Shown here: positions 26,724 through 35,814 of the stretch, piece after piece
Layout of the letters: each line of letters starts with the position of its first letter
How positions within the stretch are numbered: the stretch's first letter is position 1
Source of the DNA: Polaribacter butkevichii
GTDB lineage: Bacteria > Bacteroidota > Bacteroidia > Flavobacteriales > Flavobacteriaceae
Length of the DNA stretch: 64,000 bases
Assembly: GCF_038024105.1 (NCBI RefSeq)
Contig: NZ_CP150661.1
Location: 806,001-870,000 of the forward strand
Direction of reading: 5' to 3'
The notes under the pieces: model-generated
Database searches by the model: none
The model's input: only the letters and a program-made list of their open reading frames with translations
Told to the model about the DNA's origin: nothing
Translations under genes and position numbers: made by a program

Positions 26724-28172
26724 CTATAACACTTCTTGATTTGCAATTTTTTCTAACTCATTTACTTTTGTAACAACCTCTCCATATCCTAAAATAGAAA
26801 GCATTTCGCTACTTTTTTGTTGTTCTTTAAATATTTTTGTGGTGATGTTTCCATCTTCATCTCTATCTATAATAAGATGTTTTGGATGCGGAATTAAGCA
26901 ATGCTGTAACCCTCCAAAACCACCAACAGATTCTTGATACGCGCCTGTGTTAAAGAAACCGATATACAACGGATTCTCTTTCTCGAAAACAGGCAAATAT
27001 ATTCCGTTTATGTGTTGCTCAGAATTGTAATAATCATCACTATCACAAGTTAAACCACCTAATAAAACACGCTCATATTGTTTGTTCCATTTATTAATTG
27101 GCAACATAATAAAACGCTTATTAATTGCCCAAGCATCTGGTAAAGTAGTTATAAATGAAGAGTTTATCATGTTCCAACGTTCTCTATCATTTTGTTTCTT
27201 TTGATATAAAATCTCGTAAATAGCTGCACCAGATTCTCCTACTGTAAAGCTACCAAATTCTGTAAAAATATGAGGAACATCTACTCCCGCTTCATCACAA
27301 GCTTGTTGTATTTGATTGATAATTTCATCAATCATATATTGATAATCATAATCAAAAGCCAATGAGTTTTTTATAGGAAAACCACCACCAATATTTAGGC
27401 TATCTAAACTTGGACATACTTTTTTAAGGTTGATATAAACTCTTAAACATTTCATCAACTCATTCCAATAATACGCGTTGTCTTTGATACCTGTGTTGAT
27501 AAAAAAATGTAGCATTTTTAAATCAACTTGTTTATTACCTGCTATTTCGCGCTCATAAAAAGCAACAATATTTTTGTACCCAATCCCCAATCTAGACGTA
27601 TAAAACTCAAATTTAGGCTCTTCTTCGGATGCGATTCTAATACCTACATTTATTTTTTTATCTGTTTCATCTAATAAAAGATTGATTTCTTCGAAATTGT
27701 CTATAATCGGAATTACATTTTTATGTCCAGAATTAATTAAACCTCCAATATTTTTAATGTATTGATCGCGTTTAAATCCGTTACAGATAATAAAGGTATC
27801 TTCTTTTATTTTACCTTCTTTTTTAAGATTATTTACAATGTCAATATCAAAAGCAGAAGACGTTTCTATGTGAATATCATTTTTTAAAGCTTCATGTAAA
27901 ATGTGTTTAAAATGAGAACTTTTTGTACAATAGCTATAAAAATATTTCCCTTTATAGTTATGTTTATCAATGCTTTCTTGAAACCAACCTTTTGCTTTGT
28001 TGATGTTTTCTGAAATTTTTGGTAAGTATGTAAATTTTAATGGAGAACCGTATTGCTCTATTAACTCCATTAAATTAATTCCGTGCCAAAACAATTTGTT
28101 GTTTTCTGTTTTGAATTCTTCCTGAGGAAAATCGAACGTTTGCTCGACTAAATCTATATATTTTGTGTTCAC
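26724..28172 (-). CDS. speA: Arginine decarboxylase, PLP fold III type
   Basis: A 482-residue decarboxylase that would convert arginine to agmatine, the entry point of the polyamine operon. The PLP lysine is Lys84 in YFYSYCTKSSHF. Other fold III landmarks are the SLNIGGGFP phosphate-binding loop and the dimer-interface Cys in GGLTCDSDDYY. It is shorter than the 630-residue SpeA of enterobacteria, as in the compact Bacteroidota form. The start codon is GTG at 28172-28170. A candidate promoter lies about 280 nt upstream, giving a long leader. Specificity for arginine is supported by the next gene. Confidence 0.85.
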   Translation of the reverse strand: MNTKYIDLVEQTFDFPQEEFKTENNKLFWHGINLMELIEQYGSPLKFTYLPKISENINKAKGWFQESIDKHNYKGKYFYSYCTKSSHFKHILHEALKNDIHIETSSAFDIDIVNNLKKEGKIKEDTFIICNGFKRDQYIKNIGGLINSGHKNVIPIIDNFEEINLLLDETDKKINVGIRIASEEEPKFEFYTSRLGIGYKNIVAFYEREIAGNKQVDLKMLHFFINTGIKDNAYYWNELMKCLRVYINLKKVCPSLDSLNIGGGFPIKNSLAFDYDYQYMIDEIINQIQQACDEAGVDVPHIFTEFGSFTVGESGAAIYEILYQKKQNDRERWNMINSSFITTLPDAWAINKRFIMLPINKWNKQYERVLLGGLTCDSDDYYNSEQHINGIYLPVFEKENPLYIGFFNTGAYQESVGGFGGLQHCLIPHPKHLIIDRDEDGNITTKIFKEQQKSSEMLSILGYGEVVTKVNELEKIANQEVL

Positions 28173-28451
28173 TTGTATTTTTAAATTATTTGTATGATAA
28201 ATCCGTCTGAACTAAAACAAATGCCTGTTTTAGAATAGAAATTATAACCTTAAAAAAAGGGATGTTATCACTGTAATATTTGCAAGTAAACCACGTGCAA
28301 CTTTGAGAAAAGCTGCAACTCTTGAAGAATTGAAAATGGAGATACCTTAATTTTTTCGTTGCATTTCCAAAATGCGATATAACTTTCATTCTCCGATAGA
28401 AAGATATTTCCGAAATAAGAAAAACTAAACATTTTACTTAAATAAGTTAAG
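28173..28451 (-). promoter_or_regulatory. Long structured 5' leader of speA (putative)
   Basis: Between the candidate promoter and the speA GTG lie about 270 nt with several stems. One is GCATTT/AAATGC (28361-28366 with 28370-28375). Another is a perfect 8-bp stem, CTAAAACA/TGTTTTAG (28212-28219 with 28226-28233). A third pairs ATAAC-type and AAGG/CCTT segments around a U7 tract near 28244-28270. A 67-codon frame (28389-28186) covers the leader but reads as low-complexity. No known riboswitch family was recognised; regulation by polyamine or arginine is a guess. Confidence 0.4.
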
Positions 28452-28485
28452 CAAATGTATATTATTTTTGAATATAAAAAACAAA
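28452..28485 (-). promoter_or_regulatory. Putative speA promoter
   Basis: On the minus strand TTTG (28485-28482), a 22-nt spacer and TACATTTG (28459-28452) match the Bacteroidota consensus TTTG-N19-23-TAnnTTTG exactly. Transcription would start near 28445, leaving a leader of about 270 nt before speA. Confidence 0.55.
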
Positions 28486-28660
28486 AGTCAAAAAAAAATA
28501 AAATTATTTTTCAATTTATTTTTTTCCTTTTAAACATTGGTCTTACAGACGTTTACAACAATAATTTTAACCTTAATTCTAAAAAAAATGCAAAAAAAAG
28601 AAATTAACAAATCTTAAAAACAACTTTTTATTGGTAAAAAAAGGAAACCCTATTGCATAA
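28486..28660. other. AT-rich gap without genes
   Basis: Very A/T-rich sequence between the speA promoter and the helicase terminator. I see no gene, repeat or RNA structure that I can support. Confidence 0.4.
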
Positions 28661-28688
28661 AAAAAGCGCTGATTTTTCAGCGCTTTTT
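28661..28688 (-). terminator. Intrinsic terminator of the helicase gene
   Basis: Strong hairpin: AAAAAGCGCTGA pairs with TCAGCGCTTTTT around a TTTT loop, located 10 nt after the helicase stop codon. It has U-tracts on both strands. Confidence 0.88.
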
Positions 28689-28698
28689 AGTTTATTTT

Positions 28699-30249
28699 TT
28701 ATTCTTCAATTGGTGGATGACCATGAATTTCTTCGTAATCTTCATCAAAATTTGCTCTTAAATAGGCATTTAATTTCTTTCTGTAATCATCTTTTAACCA
28801 AGTTACAAAATTGTGTGTACTTTTAGAAATACATTTGGCATATCTATTAATTCTATCATCAATTTCTTCGCCTAGTAATTTTGCTAAGATTAATGCATCA
28901 AAAACATCTTCACTATTTTCTATACACATTTTTGCATGATGTACAATCGATTTCTCTAACACTCTTTTAGAAGACTCTCCTTGTCTAATAGTATCTATAT
29001 ATACTTTTTTCATGTCGAAATAAGTATCGGTAGATTTTTCAAATTCTTTTTTAACATCCGGAGTTAACTCATACCTAAAAGTACTTTCTATATCTTCATC
29101 AGAAAGAATAGCATTTAAGTAATAGTCTGGGGCTCTAAACATTTTTTCCCAGTCTAAATCTGCTCCCCAAGGACCAAATCTATGAAAGTTGTTACCTAAA
29201 TCGATAACATCAAAAGTACGTTTATCTTTTAAAACCCTAGAACCACGCCCAATCATTTGGTAGTATAAGGTTAATGATTTTGTTGCTCTGTTTAATATAA
29301 TTGCTTCAATAGTTGGCTCATCAAAACCAGTAGTTAAAATACTTACCGAGGTAATAATTGCACCTGGAGTTTTATGAAACCATTTTAAAATAAGCTCTCG
29401 CTCTGCTTTTGTATTTGTATTGTCTAAATGCGCAATTGGATATCCTGCTTTTTTAAAGGCATGAAATACTTGTATAGAAGTATTAATACCATTATTAAAA
29501 ATTAAGGTTTTCTTTCCTTTTGCAGTTTCTTCATACGCAGAAACCAATTTAGAAAGCATGTCTGAATTGGTATATAAATCTTCTGAAGATTTTACGGTAT
29601 AATCTCCATTTGCTCCTACCTCTAACGAGGTTAAACCTACGTTATACGAATATAAGTTTGCACTTGCTAAATACTCATTATCAATTAAATGCTGAATTGT
29701 TTCACCAACAAATAATTCTTGATAATTCTCGTACATCGGCAACTTAATGTTAGAACTTAAAGGAGTTGCGGTTACACCAAGAATAAAAGATTCATCAAAA
29801 AATTTAAAAATTTTTGTAAAAGAATTGTAATGCGCCTCATCTACAATTACTAAACCAATATCAGAAATATCTAGTTTATCATCATTCAACCTATTTTTTA
29901 AGGTTTCAACCATTGCCACAAAACAATTAAAATCATCTTGGTCGTCTAATACTGCGGTAGAATTAATGATCTTGTTAGAAACACCAAATTCATTTAACAT
30001 CTTAGAGGTTTGCTTGCTCAACTCAATTCTGTGCGTTAAAACCAAAACTTTCTTTTTAAAAGTTTCTAAATAACGCCTTACAATTTCAGAAAAAATTACT
30101 GTTTTTCCACCTCCTGTTGGTAATTGATACAATAGATGATAATCTTTTGGTGCGTCTTCAAACCTTCTAAAAATCTCTTGAAGAGCATCTTTTTGATATC
30201 CGTATAATTCCTTACCTACTTTTTTTACTGAAGTGTTTATTTCTGCCAA
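28699..30249 (-). CDS. DEAD/DEAH-box superfamily II helicase (RadD-like)
   Basis: A 516-residue helicase. Domain 1 has Walker A LPTGGGKT at 43-50, motif Ia VLTHRIELSKQ and the DEAH box at 137-140 (VIVDEAHYN). A GVTATP motif III-like segment is near 165. Domain 2 has TTGFDEPTI and QMIGRGSRV (motif VI) near 330-345. The C-terminal 150 residues are helical and specific to RadD/YejH-like proteins. A role in DNA repair is likely by family. It is monocistronic, with its own terminator. Confidence 0.88.
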   Translation of the reverse strand: MAEINTSVKKVGKELYGYQKDALQEIFRRFEDAPKDYHLLYQLPTGGGKTVIFSEIVRRYLETFKKKVLVLTHRIELSKQTSKMLNEFGVSNKIINSTAVLDDQDDFNCFVAMVETLKNRLNDDKLDISDIGLVIVDEAHYNSFTKIFKFFDESFILGVTATPLSSNIKLPMYENYQELFVGETIQHLIDNEYLASANLYSYNVGLTSLEVGANGDYTVKSSEDLYTNSDMLSKLVSAYEETAKGKKTLIFNNGINTSIQVFHAFKKAGYPIAHLDNTNTKAERELILKWFHKTPGAIITSVSILTTGFDEPTIEAIILNRATKSLTLYYQMIGRGSRVLKDKRTFDVIDLGNNFHRFGPWGADLDWEKMFRAPDYYLNAILSDEDIESTFRYELTPDVKKEFEKSTDTYFDMKKVYIDTIRQGESSKRVLEKSIVHHAKMCIENSEDVFDALILAKLLGEEIDDRINRYAKCISKSTHNFVTWLKDDYRKKLNAYLRANFDEDYEEIHGHPPIEE

Positions 30250-30309
30250 ACGATTAAAAATTTAAAAAGACAAAAATAAGACTTAAATAAGGTTTAATGC
30301 AAGTTTATG

Positions 30310-30711
30310 CTATATAAATCTTGATAAATTTGTAATTGTGATATCATAATGAGAGGCATTCTCTACAGAAACCCCATTTTTAACGATAATTAATTGCGGA
30401 GATTGGTGCATCACCTGAAACGTATACCCTACTTCATCAGAAATATCTCTGTAATTTAATAGGTCTAAATAATAGACTTTTAAATTTTGATGTTCTTCGG
30501 TAAAAAGAGCCTCAAAGCGTTTAATTACCATACTACTAATTCCGCAACGTGTAGAATGTTTAAAAATTAATACGCTTTCGGTTTTAGAAATTTCTTTTAT
30601 TTCTTCTAATTGCTCCATAGAAGTTAAAGGAATCCACTTTAAGTATGACACTTTTGCTTCTTTTTCCTTACCTTCATCATTACCTCCAAAAATCTTATTA
30701 AATATACCCAT
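30310..30711 (-). CDS. ytxJ: Bacillithiol-system redox protein YtxJ
   Basis: A small thioredoxin-like protein of 133 residues. The single active-site Cys is Cys56 in FKHSTRCGISS. The rest follows the YtxJ pattern, with YYLDLLNYRDIS, the cis-Pro-like HQSPQLIIVKNG and a C-terminal helix. It suggests that the host uses bacillithiol. The promoter region of 160 nt is shared with the divergent clpB gene. Confidence 0.88.
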   Translation of the reverse strand: MGIFNKIFGGNDEGKEKEAKVSYLKWIPLTSMEQLEEIKEISKTESVLIFKHSTRCGISSMVIKRFEALFTEEHQNLKVYYLDLLNYRDISDEVGYTFQVMHQSPQLIIVKNGVSVENASHYDITITNLSRFI

Positions 30712-30874
30712 TTGATGTTTTTTGTTATTTGTCGGTGTAAATATAGTAAACTTTCATTAGACAAAAAGTCAGTAAAAACAACGCTTTACAGACAATTTGA
30801 CTTACTTTAAACTTAAAAAATAGATGGTATTAAAATTGCTTTATAGTTATCAAAAAAAAACAAAAACTTAGAAA

Positions 30875-33484
30875 ATGAATTTTAACAATTATACAACAAA
30901 ATCGCAAGAGACCATACAAATGGCGCAACAGATTGCGCAAGGTTTTGGTCATAATCAAATAGAAAACGAGCACATTTTTAAAGCTTTAACGCAAGTAGAT
31001 GAAAATGTTTTGCCGTTTCTTTTGAAAAAATTGAACATCAATATTACTATTGTAGAACAAATTTTAGACAAACAATTAGAGAGTTTGCCTAAAGTTTCTG
31101 GTGCAGAATTAATGCTGTCTAGAGAAGCAAGTAAAACATTAACAGAAGCAGCTGTAATTGCTAAAAAAATGAAAGATGATTATGTTTCTATAGAGCATTT
31201 AATTCTAGCTATTTTTAAATCTAAAAGTAATATTGCGCAAGTTTTAAAAGACCAAGGTGTTACAGAAAAACACTTACAAGCCGCAATAGACGAATTAAGA
31301 AAAGGAGAAAGAGTAACTTCTCAAAGTCAGGAAGAAACCTATAATTCTTTAAATAAATATGCTAAAAACTTAAACAAATTAGCAGAAGATGGTAAGTTAG
31401 ACCCTGTAATTGGTAGAGATGAAGAAATCCGTAGGTTATTACAAATTTTATCTCGTAGAACAAAAAACAATCCAATTTTAGTTGGAGAACCAGGAACCGG
31501 TAAAACTGCAATTGCAGAAGGTTTAGCACACAGAATTGTAGATGGAGATGTGCCAGAAAATCTAAAAGGAAAACTTATTTTTTCTTTAGATATGGGAGCT
31601 TTAATTGCAGGTGCAAAATATAAAGGAGAATTTGAAGAGCGTTTAAAAGCGGTTATTAAAGAGGTAACTACTTCTGATGGTGATATTGTACTTTTTATTG
31701 ATGAAATTCACACGTTAGTTGGTGCAGGTGGCGGACAAGGTGCTATGGATGCAGCTAATATTCTAAAACCAGCTTTAGCGCGTGGAGAGTTGCGTGCAAT
31801 TGGTGCAACTACGTTGGATGAATATCAGAAATACTTTGAAAAAGACAAAGCTTTAGAAAGACGTTTTCAAAAAGTTATTGTAGATGAGCCCGATACAGAA
31901 AGTGCCATTTCTATTTTAAGAGGTATTAAAGAAAAGTATGAAACACACCACAAGGTTCGTATTAAAGATGAGGCTATTATTGGTGCTGTAGAATTATCTC
32001 AGCGTTATATTACCAATCGTTTTTTACCAGATAAGGCCATTGATTTAATGGATGAAGCGATGGCAAAACTGCGTATGGAAATAAATTCTAAACCAGAAGA
32101 GCTTGATGTTTTAGACAGAAAAGTGATGCAGTTAGAAATTGAAATTGAAGCCATAAAACGTGAAAAAGACGAAACCAAGTTAAAATCTTTACGCTCGGAT
32201 TTAGCAAACCTAAAAGAAGAACGTAATGAAATGAATGCGAAGTGGAAATCTGAAAAAGAGGTGGTAGATAATATTCAGAATGCAAAAGCCTTAATAGAAG
32301 ATTTAAAAATTGAAGCAGAAAAAGCAGAACGTGATGGCGATTATGGTAAAGTAGCCGAAATTAGATATGGTAAAATTAAAAAAGCGCAAGAAGATTTAGA
32401 AGCTTTTCAAAAAGTATTGGCAGAAAATCAATCTGAAAAATCTTTAATTAAAGAGGAAGTAACCTATGATGATATTGCGGAAGTTGTTGCCAAATGGACT
32501 GGAGTTCCGGTAACAAAAATGATTCAGTCTGAACGTGAAAAACTGTTAAGATTAGAAGCGCAATTGCACAAAAGAGTGGTTGGACAAGAAGAAGCTATTG
32601 TTGCTGTTTCTGATGCCGTGAGACGTTCTAGAGCTGGTTTGCAAAACCCTAATAAACCTATTGGTAGTTTCTTGTTTTTAGGAACCACCGGAGTTGGTAA
32701 AACAGAGCTAGCAAAAGCCTTGGCAGAATACCTTTTTGATGATGAAAACGCTATGACACGTATAGACATGAGTGAATATCAAGAAAGTCATTCTGTAAGT
32801 AGATTGGTTGGTGCGCCTCCGGGATATGTTGGTTATGATGAAGGTGGTCAATTAACAGAAGCTGTTAGAAGAAGACCTTATTCTGTGGTACTTTTAGATG
32901 AAATAGAAAAAGCGCATCCAGATACTTTTAACGTGTTGTTACAAGTATTAGATGAAGGAAGGTTAACAGATAATAAAGGACGTGTTGCCGATTTTAAAAA
33001 TGCCATAATTATTATGACTTCTAATATTGGTAGTCATATAATTCAGGAGAAATTTAGCGATCCAAAAGCAGATTTAGATTCAGTAACCGAATTGGCTAAA
33101 ATAGAAGTTTTAGCATTGTTAAAACAATCTGTAAGACCAGAATTTTTAAACAGAATTGATGACGTAATTATGTTTACGCCATTAACCAAGGGTAATATAT
33201 TTGAAATTGTAAAATTACAAATAGAACACTTAAAGAAAATGATTGGTAAGCAAGAAATTACTTTAGATGCAACAGACGAAGCTATTAAATATTTAGCTGA
33301 AAAAGGATATCAGCCAGAATTTGGAGCAAGACCTGTAAAAAGAGTTATTCAGAAAGAAGTTTTAAACCAGCTTTCTAAAGAAATATTGTCTGGTAAAATT
33401 ACCACAGATAGTATTATTTTAATTGATGCTTTTGATGATCAGTTGGTGTTTAGAAATCAGTCTGATTTAATTGAGAGTACTTAA
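30875..33484 (+). CDS. clpB: ClpB disaggregase
   Basis: An 869-residue Hsp100 chaperone that resolubilises aggregated proteins with DnaK. The Clp N domain covers 1-145. AAA module 1 has Walker A GEPGTGKT at 204-211 and Walker [15 protein letters not shown]. The ClpB-specific coiled-coil middle domain spans about 405-530. Module 2 has Walker A GTTGVGKT near 605-612, Walker [12 protein letters not shown] and the C-terminal D2-small domain. Length and motifs are complete. It is followed by an intrinsic terminator and a family A repeat. No heat-shock operator was seen. Confidence 0.97.
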   Translation: MNFNNYTTKSQETIQMAQQIAQGFGHNQIENEHIFKALTQVDENVLPFLLKKLNINITIVEQILDKQLESLPKVSGAELMLSREASKTLTEAAVIAKKMKDDYVSIEHLILAIFKSKSNIAQVLKDQGVTEKHLQAAIDELRKGERVTSQSQEETYNSLNKYAKNLNKLAEDGKLDPVIGRDEEIRRLLQILSRRTKNNPILVGEPGTGKTAIAEGLAHRIVDGDVPENLKGKLIFSLDMGALIAGAKYKGEFEERLKAVIKEVTTSDGDIVLFIDEIHTLVGAGGGQGAMDAANILKPALARGELRAIGATTLDEYQKYFEKDKALERRFQKVIVDEPDTESAISILRGIKEKYETHHKVRIKDEAIIGAVELSQRYITNRFLPDKAIDLMDEAMAKLRMEINSKPEELDVLDRKVMQLEIEIEAIKREKDETKLKSLRSDLANLKEERNEMNAKWKSEKEVVDNIQNAKALIEDLKIEAEKAERDGDYGKVAEIRYGKIKKAQEDLEAFQKVLAENQSEKSLIKEEVTYDDIAEVVAKWTGVPVTKMIQSEREKLLRLEAQLHKRVVGQEEAIVAVSDAVRRSRAGLQNPNKPIGSFLFLGTTGVGKTELAKALAEYLFDDENAMTRIDMSEYQESHSVSRLVGAPPGYVGYDEGGQLTEAVRRRPYSVVLLDEIEKAHPDTFNVLLQVLDEGRLTDNKGRVADFKNAIIIMTSNIGSHIIQEKFSDPKADLDSVTELAKIEVLALLKQSVRPEFLNRIDDVIMFTPLTKGNIFEIVKLQIEHLKKMIGKQEITLDATDEAIKYLAEKGYQPEFGARPVKRVIQKEVLNQLSKEILSGKITTDSIILIDAFDDQLVFRNQSDLIEST

Positions 33485-33492
33485 AAATTAAT

Positions 33493-33517
33493 GTCATTGC
33501 GAGGAACGAAGCAATCT
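33493..33517 (+). repeat. Family A intergenic repeat, single arm
   Basis: The 25-nt unit reads GTCATTGCGAGGAACGAAGC followed by AATCT. It is the arm of the palindromic elements at 56733-56796, 57983-58062 and 62576-62639. Here the opposite arm is absent or decayed. It lies between clpB and its terminator hairpin. Confidence 0.85.
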
Positions 33518-33570
33518 TTTAGTTGTTAGAGCCTCTAAAACAGACATTATTAATAGTGAAGTTCGTAAGG

Positions 33571-33607
33571 AAAAAGTGATGTTTAAAAACATCACTTTTT
33601 CTTTTTT
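33571..33607 (+). terminator. Intrinsic terminator downstream of clpB
   Basis: Hairpin AAAAAGTGATGTTT / AAACATCACTTTTT followed by CTTTTTT. It lies 87 nt after the clpB stop and 30 nt before the histidine phosphatase gene. Confidence 0.88.
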
Positions 33608-33636
33608 AAGTATATTCGTTCTTTAAAATAACTTTT

Positions 33637-34134
33637 ATGAAGAAATTTTTACTCCTTTTTGTTTTTGCTTTTGCTTTTCTAACTTCTTGTACTTCTAATG
33701 AAACTACAACGTATTATTTAATTCGCCATGCAGAAAAAGACAGAACAAATGGCACAAATAGAAATCCTAATTTGAATAAAAAAGGACAGGAAAGAGCAAA
33801 AAAATGGGCAGATCATTTTAAAAACATTCATTTGGATGCTATTTATTCTACAAATTACAACAGAACCTTACAAACAGCAACACCAACAGCAGAAAGTAAA
33901 AATTTAGAAATTATAAAGTACAACCCTAGAAAAATGTACGATTCTATTTTTCAGCAAGAAACAAAAGGAAAAACAGTTCTAGTAGTTGGTCATAGCAATA
34001 CAACTCCTGCTTTTGTGAATAAAATTTTAGGAGAAAAAAAATACAAAGACATCGATGATAATGACAACGCTAGTTTATACACTGTAACAATTACTGGTGA
34101 TAAAAAAAACTGTAATATCATAAAAGTAGATTAG
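33637..34134 (+). CDS. Histidine phosphatase superfamily lipoprotein (SixA-like)
   Basis: A 165-residue member of the phosphoglycerate-mutase fold. A lipoprotein signal ends at Cys18 (LTSC). The catalytic RH-A motif is R30-H31 in LIRHAEKD. The second active-site block is STNYNRTLQTATP near 67-79 and the third is LVVGHSNTTPAFV near 115-127. It is envelope-anchored, so its substrate is probably extracytoplasmic; its role is not defined. Confidence 0.88.
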   Translation: MKKFLLLFVFAFAFLTSCTSNETTTYYLIRHAEKDRTNGTNRNPNLNKKGQERAKKWADHFKNIHLDAIYSTNYNRTLQTATPTAESKNLEIIKYNPRKMYDSIFQQETKGKTVLVVGHSNTTPAFVNKILGEKKYKDIDDNDNASLYTVTITGDKKNCNIIKVD

Positions 34135-34160
34135 TTATTTATTTCTTAAATTAATTAGCG

Positions 34161-34240
34161 CAATTGCAAGGAACGAAGCAATCTGTTGATTATTATTTAG
34201 AGATTGCCACAGTTTACAAAAAAGTAAACTTAGCAATGAC
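34161..34240. repeat. Degenerate family A repeat
   Basis: Left arm CAATTGCAAGGAACGAAGCA-ATCT at 34161-34184 and right arm AGATTGCCAC plus GCAATGAC ending at 34240. The arms are diverged from the complete copies. A local stem AGTTTAC/GTAAACT lies between them. Confidence 0.7.
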
Positions 34241-34350
34241 AAAATAAAAAACGAGTATTATAGAAAACGTTGAGTAATATTTATGTTTTAAATGCTTTCT
34301 AAAAAAATAAATTATTAGCTAACTCTAAAACAAATTAGCAAATTTATAGC

Positions 34351-34451
34351 CCTGTTTGCAGCATTTGTTTGAGCTCTTTTTTACTGTCAGTTCGAATGAA
34401 TTTTGAAGAATGAAAAATTTGTATCGAGAACAGAAGTAAAAAAAGCGAGTG
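34351..34451. repeat. Family E element interrupted by a family B element
   Basis: The outer sequence GCAGCATTTGTTTGAGCTCT... and ...AAAAAAAGCGAGTG matches the element at 62470-62534. In that copy the two halves are joined by a short loop. Here the loop is replaced by a complete family B unit, GTCAGTTCGAATG to GTATCGAGAA, at 34386-34430. Confidence 0.65.
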
Positions 34452-34516
34452 TCTTTCGACTTCGCTCAAGATAAACTCCAAGCAGGAAATAGCTTCAAAA
34501 AAAACACCTTTTAATT

Positions 34517-35245
34517 TTACTCTAAAACTTTAACTTCAATATCTTTTAAAACAATTTCAGAAACTTTTTTAAGTTCATTATTTTCATAAGCTTTGTCAAT
34601 ATCAACAAGAGAAACTTCTTTATTTAAAGGCTTGTAATTATGAAAATCTACAAAACGAATTCCGTTTTTTACACATTGCTCTTTTAAAACTCTTAAACGT
34701 TTTCCACCACCATTTGTATGATATGAATAGGCTAAATAATCTACTAAAAAATCTTCTTTACCAATCCAATAAATAAAAACATCTTCAAAATCTTCTCCTC
34801 CTCCATTTTCAGAAAATGTAACTTCTATTTTGTAATATTCCTTTCCTTTTACGGTAGCTGATGGCAATAATTTTTTATTTACCGCTTTGTCATTTAACCC
34901 AAAAGGCAACACAGAAAAATAATGTACAGAATTTACGGCATTAGCATATTTAGAAGAATCTACTTTAGACAGTTTTTGCTCTTCTAGATTGATAAACCTT
35001 TTAAACCCCTCATTTGTTAGACCATCTATAACAGAATCGAACTCTCTAATTAATTTATAATTACCGTTTTCTCGATAAGCAACATACTCTTTGTCTCTAA
35101 ATTTGAATTTAATTTCTGAATTAGCCACCTTGTCTGCACCAGAATACACAATAGTTTTATCTATAATTTGCTGTGCAGTTAACTTGTTTTCAGACGGTTT
35201 ACAAGAAATTAAAAAAGCTAAAAAAAGAATTGGTAAATACTTCAT
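34517..35245 (-). CDS. Lipoprotein of the DUF6503 type
   Basis: A 242-residue lipoprotein. I chose the ATG at 35245 because it opens a lipoprotein signal (MKYLPILFLAFLISC, Cys15); the longer frame to 35389 overlaps the divergent smpB. The mature part has TAQQIIDKTIVYSGADKVANS near 25-45 and KGKEYYKIEVTFSENGGGED. These fit the DUF6503-like envelope proteins common in Flavobacteriia. The beta-rich fold may be lipid-binding; the function is unknown. Confidence 0.8.
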   Translation of the reverse strand: MKYLPILFLAFLISCKPSENKLTAQQIIDKTIVYSGADKVANSEIKFKFRDKEYVAYRENGNYKLIREFDSVIDGLTNEGFKRFINLEEQKLSKVDSSKYANAVNSVHYFSVLPFGLNDKAVNKKLLPSATVKGKEYYKIEVTFSENGGGEDFEDVFIYWIGKEDFLVDYLAYSYHTNGGGKRLRVLKEQCVKNGIRFVDFHNYKPLNKEVSLVDIDKAYENNELKKVSEIVLKDIEVKVLE

Positions 35246-35291
35246 TGGTTTTGTTTTATTGAGTGGGTAATAGATTTCAAAATTACATTTC

Positions 35292-35318
35292 TTTGACCAA
35301 AGTAAAAATGTATCTTTG
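35292..35318 (+). promoter_or_regulatory. Putative smpB promoter
   Basis: TTTG at 35292-35295 and an exact TATCTTTG -7 box at 35311-35318, with a short 15-nt spacer. The predicted start of transcription lies about 25 nt before the smpB ATG at 35347. Confidence 0.5.
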
Positions 35319-35346
35319 TTAAAATTATTTAAATAAAAATCAGTCA

Positions 35347-35814
35347 ATGGCTGTTCAGAAAAATATAAACATAAAGAACAAAAAAGCACGTTTCGAATTT
35401 GAAATTCTAGACAAATACGTGGCTGGAATTCAGTTAACAGGAACGGAAATTAAATCGATTCGTTTAAGTCAGGCTAGAATTACAGAGAGTTTTTGTGAAT
35501 TTAATGAAGGCGGAGAATTGTTTATTGTTAATATGTACATTCAAGAATACATGTTTGGGCATCACTTTAACCACAAACCTAAAAGTGAGCGTAGATTGTT
35601 AATGAATAAACGCGAATTACGTTCTTTAAGAAAAGACGTTGAAGCCAAAGGAAATACCATTGTGCCTTTACGCTTGTTTATTAATGATAGAGGTTTTGCA
35701 AAGTTAGAAATTGCCTTAGCAAAAGGGAAACAAACACATGACAAACGAGAGGTTTTAAAAGATAGAGACAACAAACGAGATTTAGCACGTATTAAAAAGA
35801 GCTTTAACGGATAA
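35347..35814 (+). CDS. smpB: SsrA-binding protein SmpB
   Basis: A 155-residue tmRNA-binding protein required for trans-translation. The family core is complete: KKARFEFEILDKYVAGIQLTGTEIKSIR at 12-39, CEFNEGGELFIVNMYIQEY near 50-68, LRLFINDRGFAKLEIALAKGK near 102-122, and a basic tail (REVLKDRDNKRDLARIKKSF). The tmRNA gene is not in this window. The stop codon overlaps the ATG of the next gene by 1 nt (TAATG), so the two are probably co-translated. Confidence 0.97.
   Translation: MAVQKNINIKNKKARFEFEILDKYVAGIQLTGTEIKSIRLSQARITESFCEFNEGGELFIVNMYIQEYMFGHHFNHKPKSERRLLMNKRELRSLRKDVEAKGNTIVPLRLFINDRGFAKLEIALAKGKQTHDKREVLKDRDNKRDLARIKKSFNG

Larger units (their letters stand above)
34135..34516. other. 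Gap packed with intergenic repeats
   Basis: About 380 nt with no gene but three repeat families: a degenerate family A element (34161-34240), and a family E element (34351-34451) whose loop holds a family B element (34386-34430). A family C fragment (TTTCGACTTCGCTCAAGA) lies near 34453-34470. The region lies between the convergent histidine phosphatase and DUF6503-like lipoprotein genes. Confidence 0.75.

Noticed and set aside
28186..28389. 67-codon minus-strand ORF covering the speA leader
   Set aside because: Low-complexity, Cys/Ser/Phe-rich product with no recognised fold; it fits an RNA leader better. It remains possible as an upstream ORF.
32088..32769. Minus-strand frames inside clpB
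   Set aside because: Shadows of a long, fully conserved chaperone gene.
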